In this document: positions 1-4,897 of the stretch, in pieces
Numbering within the stretch: position 1 is the stretch's first letter
Layout of the letters: each line of letters starts with the position of its first letter
Assembly (NCBI GenBank): GCA_017642565.1
Contig: JAGCOU010000022.1
Coordinates: forward strand, 1 to 5,296
Source of the DNA: Alphaproteobacteria bacterium
GTDB lineage: Bacteria; Pseudomonadota; Alphaproteobacteria; Rs-D84
Direction of reading: 5' to 3'
Length of the DNA stretch: 5,296 bases
Translations under genes and position numbers: made by a program
The notes under the pieces: model-generated
What the model saw: only the letters and a program-made list of their open reading frames with translations
Databases searched by the model: none
What the model was told of the DNA's origin: nothing

Positions 1-353
1 CCGTTGTGTGGAATACGTGTCGTGTCTGTAATAGATTGAACAACCAATCCTGCATTTGCCAAACCACGAACAGCAGATTCACGACCTTGACCAATACCGC
101 GCATCAAAACATCAATTGTTTTCATGCCCATTTCAGCAACTTTTTTGCCAACTGCATCTGCTACGACTGTTGCTGCGTATGGTGTTGATTTTTTTGCACC
201 TTTGAAATTATTAGCCCCAGCGGTAGCCCATGTTAAAACTGCACCGCTTTGGTCTGTGATTGTTATACGTGTATTATTATTAGTTGCAACCACATGAGCA
301 ATTCCATGTGATACTTTTTTTACAACTTTCTTTTTTGATTTTGTAACTGCCAT
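1..353 (-). CDS. rpsK: Small ribosomal subunit protein S11 (uS11), 3' end cut by window edge
   Basis: S11 sits on the platform of the 30S subunit, contacts 16S rRNA and helps shape the mRNA exit region. The frame starts at an ATG preceded by AAGGAAACACAA, a good ribosome binding site. It runs 117 complete codons to the edge and ends at IPHNG, so about a dozen C-terminal residues (normally a basic RPPKRRRV-like tail) and the stop lie outside. Family landmarks are a basic N-terminus (residues 1-13), TRITITD (28-34), WATAG (42-46), the FKGAKKSTPYAA stretch (50-61), GRESAVRGL (90-98) and ITDTTRIPHNG (108-118). Odd points: the near-universal FNNT is NNNT (25-28), GPGxGRES is GIGQGRES (86-93), and the usual TPIPHNG is TRIPHNG. 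These look like lineage-specific divergence and not decay, since the frame is intact. It follows rpsM by 63 bases; rpoA would be expected next, outside the window. Confidence 0.97.
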   Translation of the reverse strand, partial: MAVTKSKKKVVKKVSHGIAHVVATNNNTRITITDQSGAVLTWATAGANNFKGAKKSTPYAATVVADAVGKKVAEMGMKTIDVLMRGIGQGRESAVRGLANAGLVVQSITDTTRIPHN

Positions 354-416
354 TTGTGTTTCCTTAATTCTAGATGTCTTCAATTAACTATCGTGTTAAT
401 CTCTACCCAATTAATA
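354..416 (-). other. rpsM-rpsK spacer with rpsK ribosome binding site and a weak hairpin
   Basis: This 63-base spacer holds the rpsK Shine-Dalgarno sequence (AAGGA, minus strand, about 7 bases before the ATG). It also contains a 6-bp AT-rich inverted repeat ATTAAC / GTTAAT (plus positions 383-388 and 395-400) around a 6-base loop. The stem is too weak and has no U-tract, so I do not call it a terminator. No small gene is visible. Confidence 0.5.
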
Positions 417-794
417 TTATTTACCCTTGGTCGCAGATCCTGCAACAACCACGCGTTTACCCTTACGAGTTCTAGCGTTAGTTTGAGTGCGTTGACCACG
501 AACTGGTAAACGATTACGATGACGAATGCCGCGATAAGTTTTTAAATCTTGCAAACGTTTAATATTCATTGCAACTTCGCGACGAACATCACCTTCTACT
601 TTGAAGTTTTGTTCAATGTAATTTGAAATTTTGATAACATCTTCGTCAGTCAAATCTTTTGCGCGCAGACCGTCTTTCAATTTCAATGCAGAACAAATCT
701 GTGCAGATTTAGCCGGCCCAATACCATGAATATAACGCAAAGCAATTTCAATGCGTTTTTCAGACGGGATGTTAACACCTGCTATACGTGCCAT
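417..794 (-). CDS. rpsM: Small ribosomal subunit protein S13 (uS13)
   Basis: S13 lies in the head of the 30S subunit, contacts the P-site tRNA through its basic tail, and forms bridges to L5 in the 50S subunit. The product is 125 residues, complete, and starts MARIAGVNIP as in most bacteria. The helix-two-turn-helix region contains YIHGIGPAKS (21-30), an alphaproteobacterial-looking form. VEGDVRREV (67-74) precedes the family signature YRGIRHRNRLPVRGQRTQTN (87-106) and the ARTRKGK tail. The usual RHRRGLPVRGQ reads RHRNRLPVRGQ here. The C-terminus (KRVVVAGSATKGK) is about three residues longer than the typical alphaproteobacterial GPAKPIAGKKK end. The start has AAAAAGGAAAATAAAAG upstream, a clear ribosome binding site. 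It follows secY after an unusual 169-base structured gap where adk is expected, and precedes rpsK, as in the alpha-operon part of this cluster. Confidence 0.98.
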   Translation of the reverse strand: MARIAGVNIPSEKRIEIALRYIHGIGPAKSAQICSALKLKDGLRAKDLTDEDVIKISNYIEQNFKVEGDVRREVAMNIKRLQDLKTYRGIRHRNRLPVRGQRTQTNARTRKGKRVVVAGSATKGK

Positions 795-829
795 CTTTTA
801 TTTTCCTTTTTTCTATCTTGTTCACCCGT

Positions 830-853
830 CCCCCGAAGCCTCGGCGAAGGGGG
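830..853 (-). repeat. GC-rich imperfect palindrome (CCCCC...GGGGG hairpin)
   Basis: On the minus strand CCCCC (853-849) and GGGGG (834-830) enclose a 14-base interior. Within it, CCGA (844-841) can alternatively pair with UCGG (836-833) around a four-base loop. The element is much more GC-rich than its surroundings, which suggests either a functional RNA stem or a dispersed palindromic (REP-like) repeat. There is no U-tract after it (ACGGGUGAAC follows), so it is not a standard intrinsic terminator. Its CCCCC arm can also pair with an upstream GGGGG at 893-897. Confidence 0.55.
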
Positions 854-863
854 ATTCAACCTT

Positions 864-893
864 GCATTCAAAATCCACACGTTTTTTGAATGC
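864..893 (-). repeat. Perfect 10-bp inverted repeat hairpin
   Basis: GCATTCAAAA (minus 893-884) and TTTTGAATGC (873-864) are exact reverse complements separated by a 10-base loop (AACGTGTGGA). The left arm is immediately preceded by GGGGG and the right side is followed, 11 bases later, by CCCCC. Part of the left arm can therefore pair with a more distant partner (TTGAAT-CCCCC, 859-849) instead. It is either one state of an alternative RNA fold or part of a nested palindromic repeat. Confidence 0.6.
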
Positions 894-897
894 CCCC

Positions 898-943
898 TGA
901 TTTTTACATCAACCAATTTTATAATGCATCAATGCAAAAATCA
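898..943 (-). promoter_or_regulatory. 16-pair stem-loop supported by G-U pairs only in the minus transcript
   Basis: Eight perfect pairs (TGATTTTT / AAAAATCA; 943-936 with 898-905) continue as G-U, C-G, A-U, U-A, U-G, G-U, A-U and U-G, giving 16 consecutive pairs around a 14-base loop (914-927). Four of the 16 are G-U wobbles that exist only in the RNA transcribed from the minus strand; the plus strand would have A-C mismatches there. This favours a structure in the operon mRNA. It lies 20 bases after the secY stop and has no following U-tract. The role is unknown; 3' protection of secY mRNA or RNase processing are plausible inferences. Confidence 0.45.
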
Positions 944-963
944 AATTTTTGTTTTGTTTCCAA

Positions 964-2280
964 CTAACCGCGGAAACGACCCTTTTTGGCGTTCTTGTTC
1001 ACTACGCCAGTATATTGTTTTTCAACCAAATAAGATTTTATTTGATTCATTGTATCCAATACCACACCAGCCACGATTAAAACGCTGGTTCCACCAATCA
1101 TCAGCGGCATACCACCACGCGTATTCAAAATAATTGGCAATACACAAACAACTATTAAATACACAACACCAATCGCAGTTGTTCTTGATACAACGCCATC
1201 TAAATAGTGCATAGTTTGTTCACCCGGACGAACACCAGGGATATAACCACCCATATTTTTCAAATTGTTGCTGGTTTCTTCACTGTTGAAAACCACTGCT
1301 GTTTGGAAATACGCAAAGAACGCAATCAAAACAGTATAAAGCGCCATATAAGACCATGTTCCATAAGTGAAAAACCCGAGTATGCTTTGAACTGTTAAAT
1401 TCTCACTTTGAACGAAACGTTGTATAAACGCCGGTAACATCATGATAGACGCAGCAAACACTGGTCCCATAACGCCAGACATATTAACCTTAATCGGCAA
1501 ATAAGAAACATTTGTGTTCATAACGCCATTAGCCATTGCCTGACGAGGATACAAAATTTGAATACGACGTTGAGCCTGTTCCATAAACGCAATCAAAGCG
1601 ATAATACCAACAACAAACCCCAACACCATAGCAATCATCGCAGGTGACATTTGACCAACGCCTGCCAACGAAAACAGTTTTGCAACACCACTTGGAACTT
1701 CTGCGATAATACCAGCAAAAATCAAAAGCGATGCGCCCTGCCCTATGCCACGCGCCGTAATTTGTTCTGCCAACCACATAACAAACACAGTTCCACCAAC
1801 CAGCGCAACTATTGCAGATAATTCAAACGAAAATCCAGGATTCGCAACAGCCGCAACACCGTTAACTGGCGCCATAGATTCAAGACTGCGCACAATCGCC
1901 CACCCCTGAACCACAGCCAAAAGAACAGCCAAATAACGCGTGTACTGATTGATTTTAATACGACCTGATTCGCCCTCTTTTCTTAAATCAGTCAAAGATT
2001 TACTGGTCGCAGTCAACAATTGAATAACGATAGATGCCGAGATGTATGGGAAAATATTTAACGCCAACACTGACATACGAGATAACGATCCACCCGAAAA
2101 CATATCGAACATTCCCATCATACCATTGTCGCCATTAAACAAATGCAAAACAGCACTGGCATTAACACCTGGTAATGGAATGAAAGAACCAATACGATAC
2201 ACAATCAACGCACCCAAAGTAAACATGATGCGCTTTTGTAAATCTGTCAGGTTTCCAAAAATATTTTTCAAGAATCTCAT
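964..2280 (-). CDS. secY: Protein translocase subunit SecY
   Basis: SecY is the pore-forming subunit of the SecYEG channel in the inner membrane; it passes unfolded proteins outward with SecA and inserts membrane proteins with ribosomes and SRP. The product has 438 residues, close to the usual 430-450, with ten hydrophobic segments. Landmarks are TM1 with LGALIVYRIGSFIPLPGV (22-39), the plug and TM2 region MFSGGSLSRMS with NIFPYISASIVIQLL (60-89), EGESGRIKINQYTRY (102-116), EQITARGIGQGAS (172-184), LPIKVNMSGVMGP (261-273), and the SecA-contacting cytosolic loop YIPGVRPGEQT with Arg351 (346-356). The conserved RGIGNG reads RGIGQG, and the usual KVNxAGVIPP/A reads KVNMSGVMGP. The N-terminus is several residues shorter than in typical relatives, but an in-frame TAA upstream leaves no earlier start. 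The stop is TAG. No AAGGA-like ribosome binding site precedes the ATG (AAAAGATAGATATC), unlike every other gene here. Confidence 0.98.
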   Translation of the reverse strand: MRFLKNIFGNLTDLQKRIMFTLGALIVYRIGSFIPLPGVNASAVLHLFNGDNGMMGMFDMFSGGSLSRMSVLALNIFPYISASIVIQLLTATSKSLTDLRKEGESGRIKINQYTRYLAVLLAVVQGWAIVRSLESMAPVNGVAAVANPGFSFELSAIVALVGGTVFVMWLAEQITARGIGQGASLLIFAGIIAEVPSGVAKLFSLAGVGQMSPAMIAMVLGFVVGIIALIAFMEQAQRRIQILYPRQAMANGVMNTNVSYLPIKVNMSGVMGPVFAASIMMLPAFIQRFVQSENLTVQSILGFFTYGTWSYMALYTVLIAFFAYFQTAVVFNSEETSNNLKNMGGYIPGVRPGEQTMHYLDGVVSRTTAIGVVYLIVVCVLPIILNTRGGMPLMIGGTSVLIVAGVVLDTMNQIKSYLVEKQYTGVVNKNAKKGRFRG

Positions 2281-2301
2281 GATATCTATCTTTTGTGATT
2301 A

Positions 2302-2333
2302 AAACACACCCGCCCAAAAAGGCAGATGTGTTT
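2302..2333 (-). terminator. Terminator-like or attenuator hairpin between rplO and secY
   Basis: On the minus strand, 14 consecutive pairs join 2333-2320 (AAACACATCTGCCT) to 2302-2315 (GGGCGGGTGTGTTT, with three G-U pairs) around a UUUU loop. The lower stem is A-U rich, the top is GC-rich, and the 3' side ends in UUUU before AAUC, so it resembles an intrinsic terminator with a short U-run. It starts 7 bases after the rplO stop and ends 21 bases before the secY ATG. Full termination would cut off secY, rpsM and rpsK unless a promoter follows. Partial attenuation, 3'-end protection of the rplO message, or control of secY translation are more likely inferences. Confidence 0.5.
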
Positions 2334-2340
2334 ATATTGA

Positions 2341-2799
2341 TTATTTAGATTGGATTTTTCCACCAGCTTTGACGATTGCTGCTTCGGCTGATTTAGACCA
2401 TTTGTCAGCAACAATATTCACTGCTGTTTTGATTGTGCCTTTGCCCAAAACTTTCAAACCATCCAATCTGCGATTCAAAATTTTTGCATTCAACAAAGTA
2501 TCGATATTGATTTCTTTCTTCGCATCAATTTTACCAGATGCAATGAATTTTTCAATATCACCCAAATTGATAGTTACATATTCTTTGTGGAAAGGATTGT
2601 TAAAACCAAATTTTGGAAAACGACGCAAAATTGGCATCTGTCCACCCTGGAAAGTAGCCTGTTTACGAGAACCAGAACGAGCCTTTTGACCCTTATTACC
2701 ACGGCCAGATGTTTTACCATATCCAGAAGCCATACCACGACCAACGCGTTTAACATCTTTGCGTGCGCCGAAATTATCCATCAATGCATTTAATTTCAT
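2341..2799 (-). CDS. rplO: Large ribosomal subunit protein L15 (uL15)
   Basis: L15 binds 23S rRNA late in 50S assembly and its long basic N-terminal extension threads through rRNA. The product has 152 residues, normal for the family. The glycine/basic N-terminal region contains MKLNALMDN, GARKDVKRVGRGMASG (11-26), GKTSGRGNKGQKARSG (28-43), the GGQMPILRRFPKFGFNN core (52-68), and the C-terminal signature region LDGLKVLGKGTIKTAVNIV (112-130) followed by SKSAEAAIVKAGGKI. The stretch SRKQATFQGGQMP differs from the usual xxxKGFEGGQMP. The start is backed by AAAAAGGAAAAAGAA just upstream. It follows rpsE after 83 bases in which rpmD would normally be found, and precedes secY after a 60-base gap with a strong hairpin. 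Confidence 0.98.
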   Translation of the reverse strand: MKLNALMDNFGARKDVKRVGRGMASGYGKTSGRGNKGQKARSGSRKQATFQGGQMPILRRFPKFGFNNPFHKEYVTINLGDIEKFIASGKIDAKKEINIDTLLNAKILNRRLDGLKVLGKGTIKTAVNIVADKWSKSAEAAIVKAGGKIQSK

Positions 2800-2821
2800 T
2801 TCTTTTTCCTTTTTGTCCTAG

Positions 2822-2839
2822 GACTATATTATTATAGTC
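2822..2839 (-). repeat. Perfect 7-bp hairpin in the rpsE-rplO spacer
   Basis: GACTATA and TATAGTC (minus 2839-2833 and 2828-2822) are exact reverse complements around a four-base ATAA loop. The 3' arm overlaps a 10-base perfect palindrome, GTCCTAGGAC (2815-2824), giving a competing local fold or a dyad-symmetric DNA site. No U-tract follows. It lies 22 bases before the rplO start, just upstream of its ribosome binding site. Confidence 0.5.
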
Positions 2840-2845
2840 TATTTC

Positions 2846-2868
2846 GCACATAATACAAGATTATGTAC
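2846..2868 (-). repeat. 9-pair hairpin after the rpsE stop
   Basis: ACATAAT and ATTATGT (minus 2866-2860 and 2854-2848) pair perfectly around a CTTGT loop. The stem extends by a U-G and a G-C pair to nine pairs over 2846-2868. It begins 14 bases after the rpsE stop and is followed at once by the second hairpin (2822-2839). There is no trailing U-run, so it is probably a spacer RNA structure and not a terminator. Confidence 0.5.
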
Positions 2869-2882
2869 TCGGTTAATTTTTA

Positions 2883-3437
2883 TTATTTTGCCTCAGCCGG
2901 TGTTTCTAATTTTTTACCGTCTCTGCCAGCAATGATTTCTGCAACCGTTTTGCCACGACGTGCAGCAACAGTTTTTGGAGAATTCATTTTTTCAAAAGCC
3001 AAAAATGCAGCACGAATCATATTGTTTGGATTATTAGAACCCTGAGATTTCACAACAACGTCCTGAACGCCCAAACATTCGAAAACTGCACGCAAAGCAC
3101 CACCAGCGATGATTCCAGTACCAGGAACAGCACTGCGAACAACCAATTTGCTTGCGCCATATTTTGCAGCGCTATCATGGTGCAATGTGCGACCTTCTTT
3201 CAAAGGAACACGAATCATTTTTGCTTTTGCTGCCTTTGTTGCTTTTTGAACGGCTGCTTGAACTTCCAAAGCTTTACCTTTGCCAAATCCAACCATACCA
3301 GCCTTGTCTCCTACAACAACCAACGCAGAGAAAGACATGTTACGTCCGCCTTTCACTGTTTTGGAAACGCGGTTGATAGAAACCAATTTATCTACCAAAT
3401 TATCTGTCTGTAATTTTTTATCATCAAAACGTGCCAT
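2883..3437 (-). CDS. rpsE: Small ribosomal subunit protein S5 (uS5)
   Basis: S5 lies on the solvent side of the 30S subunit near the mRNA entry and, with S4, contributes to decoding accuracy and mRNA unwinding; its loop lines the spectinomycin site. The product is 184 residues from the chosen start. The N-terminal double-stranded-RNA-binding fold carries LVSINRVSKTVKGGRNMSFS (18-37), ALVVVGDKAGMVGFGKGKALEV (38-59) and KATKAAKAKMIRVPL (65-79). PLKEGRTLHHD (78-88) is an alphaproteobacterial form. The C-terminal domain has AVPGTGIIAGGALRAVFE (103-120), GSNNPNNMIRA (133-143) and SPKTVAARRGKTV (153-165). The ATG at 3437 is preferred over the in-frame ATG at 3452, because GGAG lies 9 bases before it and MARFDDKK matches a normal N-terminus; the upstream codons (ATGGAGCGTAAAACA) are the binding site itself. 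It starts 18 bases after the rplR stop. Confidence 0.97.
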   Translation of the reverse strand: MARFDDKKLQTDNLVDKLVSINRVSKTVKGGRNMSFSALVVVGDKAGMVGFGKGKALEVQAAVQKATKAAKAKMIRVPLKEGRTLHHDSAAKYGASKLVVRSAVPGTGIIAGGALRAVFECLGVQDVVVKSQGSNNPNNMIRAAFLAFEKMNSPKTVAARRGKTVAEIIAGRDGKKLETPAEAK

Positions 3438-3455
3438 TGTTTTACGCTCCATCTA

Positions 3456-3812
3456 TTAAATTTTCATTCCGTTTGCGCGCATAGAATCGCCCAAAGCCTT
3501 TACACGACCATGATACAAGTAACGACCACGATCAAAATAATAATTATCTTTGATACCAGCTTTGGCCATACGTTCTGCAAATATTTTGCCGACCATTTCA
3601 GCCCCAGCGATATTCCAGCCTTTGCCTTTGAAATCTTTTTCTTTTGAAGATGCAGCACACAAAGTATGACCCTTTACATCATCAATAGCCTGAATTTCAA
3701 TGTGGCGGCTCGAGCGGAATACTGACAAACGAATCTTGTCAGGATTCTTTCTTTTCAACGCACCGCGATTCGCCAATGTACGTCTTTCTTGTGAAGATAA
3801 ATGTCTTAACAT
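3456..3812 (-). CDS. rplR: Large ribosomal subunit protein L18 (uL18)
   Basis: L18 binds 5S rRNA and, with L5, docks it into the central protuberance of the 50S subunit. The product is 118 residues, the standard bacterial length. Features are a basic N-terminus (LSSQERRTLANRGALKRKN, 5-23), the strand IRLSVFRSSRHIEIQAIDD (27-45), and the C-terminal signature YYFDRGRYLYHGRVKALGDS (91-110). The normally glycine-rich FDRGGYxYHGRVKAL reads FDRGRYLYHGRVKAL. The start is preceded by AAAAAAGGAAAAGTAAA, a good ribosome binding site. The stop is TAA directly followed in frame by TAG, after which the rpsE leader begins. The order L6-L18-S5 is the standard one. Confidence 0.98.
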   Translation of the reverse strand: MLRHLSSQERRTLANRGALKRKNPDKIRLSVFRSSRHIEIQAIDDVKGHTLCAASSKEKDFKGKGWNIAGAEMVGKIFAERMAKAGIKDNYYFDRGRYLYHGRVKALGDSMRANGMKI

Positions 3813-3833
3813 TTTACTTTTCCTTTTTTATAC

Positions 3834-3853
3834 ACCCCCGTAACAGCGGAGAT
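3834..3853 (-). promoter_or_regulatory. Small stem-loop just upstream of the rplR ribosome binding site
   Basis: On the minus strand AUCUCCG (3853-3847) pairs with CGGGGGU (3840-3834) around a CUGUUA loop, giving seven pairs including two G-U pairs that exist only in this transcript. It occupies most of the 47-base rplF-rplR spacer and ends about 7 bases before the AAGGA of rplR. It could tune rplR translation or be a processing or stability stem; there is no direct evidence for any of these. Confidence 0.35.
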
Positions 3854-3859
3854 TATTTA

Positions 3860-4411
3860 TTATTTCTTTTTGCCTTCTTTGCGACGGATATATTCGTCTT
3901 TATAGAAGATACCTTTACCTTTATAAGGATCAGCTTTGCGGATTTTGTGAACTTTGTCAGCAAATTGTCCCAATAAATTTTTATCGATACCAGAAATTGT
4001 AAATTCTGTTGGTGTTTCACCCATTGTCACAGTCAAACCATTTGGAATTTCCATAACAACATCATGAGAAAAACCAACAACCAATGTGAATTGATTTCCC
4101 TTTACAGAAGCCTTGTAACCAACACCTTTCATGTACATTGGTTTTGAAAAACCTTCTGAAACACCTTTCACAGCGGCTTTGATATTACGAGTCATTGTCC
4201 CCCACATAGCACGCGAAGCTTTATCTTCTGCGTCTTTAGGAGTCACAACAACATGACCGTCTTCAACTTTGATATCAACCAAATGAGCATTCTTTGTATT
4301 CAAAGATACATGCAATTCGCCCTTTGGACCCTTAACTACCACAGCGTTATCTGTCACTTCAACCGATACGCCATTTTTAATTTCTACTGGATATTTTCCT
4401 GCACGAGACAT
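3860..4411 (-). CDS. rplF: Large ribosomal subunit protein L6 (uL6)
   Basis: L6 binds 23S rRNA near the sarcin-ricin loop and the factor-binding site of the 50S subunit. From the chosen start it has 183 residues with two related domains. The first begins MSRAGKYPVEIKNGVSVEV and includes VVVKGPKGEL (24-33). The second contains MWGTMTRNIKAAVKGVSEGF (69-88), GVGYKASVKGNQFTLVVGFSH (96-116), and the C-terminal signature DPYKGKGIFY (161-170) with YIRRKEGKKK at the end. The ATG at 4411 is chosen because MSRxGK is the normal start and AAAAGGAAATCGTT precedes it; the longer frame from 4462 would overlap rpsH by 35 bases and add residues with no family match. It lies 16 bases after the rpsH stop. Confidence 0.97.
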   Translation of the reverse strand: MSRAGKYPVEIKNGVSVEVTDNAVVVKGPKGELHVSLNTKNAHLVDIKVEDGHVVVTPKDAEDKASRAMWGTMTRNIKAAVKGVSEGFSKPMYMKGVGYKASVKGNQFTLVVGFSHDVVMEIPNGLTVTMGETPTEFTISGIDKNLLGQFADKVHKIRKADPYKGKGIFYKDEYIRRKEGKKK

Positions 4412-4427
4412 AACGATTTCCTTTTGA

Positions 4428-4826
4428 TTAGATAACTTTGCATAAAACTTCACCGCCGACATTCATCAAGCGCGCCTTGTGGTCTGTCATAACGCCATTT
4501 GGTGTAGACACAATTGCGATACCCAAACCATTTAAAACACGTGGCATTTTCGCAGCCCCAGAATATACACGACGACCTGGTTTAGAAACTGTCGTGATTT
4601 CTTGAATTGCGCCATTACCATTAACGTATTTCAATTCAATAACCAAATTATTGCGTTTTTCATCAATTTTTTCTTGGTGAAAATTTGTTATAAAACCTTC
4701 GTCTTTCAAAACTTCCAACACAGCAACACGCAATTTGCTATTTGGAACGGTGACGAATTCTTTACCTGCATTTTGTCCGTTACGGATGCGGGTAACCATA
4801 TCTCCGATTGGATGTGATATTGACAT
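4428..4826 (-). CDS. rpsH: Small ribosomal subunit protein S8 (uS8)
   Basis: S8 is a primary 16S rRNA binder in the central domain of the 30S subunit; in E. coli it also represses its own operon by binding an rRNA-like structure near the rplE start, a site outside this window. The product has 132 residues, as in most alphaproteobacteria. Landmarks are DMVTRIRNGQNAGKEFVTVP (9-28), SKLRVAVLEVLKDEGFI (30-46), SKPGRRVYSGAAKMPRVLNG (81-100), and the family signature GIAIVSTPNGVMTDHKAR (102-119) with NVGGEVLCKVI at the end. The usual STSxG loop reads STPNG. AAGGAG six bases before the ATG is the strongest ribosome binding site in the window. It follows rpsN after 71 bases, longer than usual. Confidence 0.98.
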   Translation of the reverse strand: MSISHPIGDMVTRIRNGQNAGKEFVTVPNSKLRVAVLEVLKDEGFITNFHQEKIDEKRNNLVIELKYVNGNGAIQEITTVSKPGRRVYSGAAKMPRVLNGLGIAIVSTPNGVMTDHKARLMNVGGEVLCKVI

Positions 4827-4897
4827 ATTTTACTCCTTAGTTTGCAAGAATTTTTTCTTGCGCTTGGGCTGCATTGTCCACAGCTTGCCTGTTAATT
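4827..4897 (-). other. rpsN-rpsH spacer with hairpin and rpsH ribosome binding site
   Basis: This spacer is 71 bases long. A perfect 7-bp stem GCAAGAA / TTCTTGC (4861-4855 with 4850-4844, minus strand) closes on an AAAA loop, 4 bases before AAGGAG of rpsH. A weaker stem GCTGT / GCAGC lies just upstream. There is no U-tract after the hairpin on the minus strand. One frame stays open across the whole spacer and stops at 4837-4839 (see findings), but it has no credible start and I do not call a gene. Confidence 0.5.

Larger units (their letters stand above)
795..963 (-). other. Structured secY-rpsM spacer lacking adk and rpmJ
   Basis: This is the longest non-coding stretch in the window. No adk or rpmJ reading frame is present in any frame on the minus strand; the only long frame across it is an antisense one on the plus strand that overlaps rpsM and secY. 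In transcript order it contains a 16-pair hairpin (898-943), a perfect 10-bp hairpin (864-893), a GC-rich CCCCC/GGGGG hairpin (830-853), and finally the rpsM ribosome binding site. The individual elements are listed separately. I cannot tell from sequence alone whether this is a leader or attenuator for rpsM-rpsK, a transcript-processing site, or a dispersed palindromic repeat. Confidence 0.7.

Noticed and set aside
918..944. A promoter-like pair on the minus strand, TTGATT and TATAAA, in the secY-rpsM spacer.
   Set aside because: The spacing is only 15 bases, the -35 match is weak, and AT-rich DNA gives such matches by chance. Most of it lies inside the stem-loop at 898-943. Start-site mapping would be needed.
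726..1133. A 135-codon plus-strand reading frame spanning the rpsM start, the spacer and the end of secY.
   Set aside because: It is antisense to two certain genes, has no credible ribosome binding site, and its PRSLGEGG stretch is just the translated GC-rich palindrome.
2797..2851. A short frame beginning MCEIDYNN in the rpsE-rplO spacer as a possible remnant of rpmD.
   Set aside because: It has no resemblance to L30, lacks a ribosome binding site, runs into rplO out of frame and its start lies within a hairpin.
3438..3452. A longer rpsE start five codons upstream (MERKT before MARF).
   Set aside because: Those codons contain the GGAG ribosome binding site for the ATG at 3437, and MARF matches a normal S5 N-terminus.
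4412..4462. A longer rplF start 17 codons upstream.
   Set aside because: It overlaps rpsH, adds residues unlike L6, and the ATG at 4411 has a good ribosome binding site and the family start MSRxGK.
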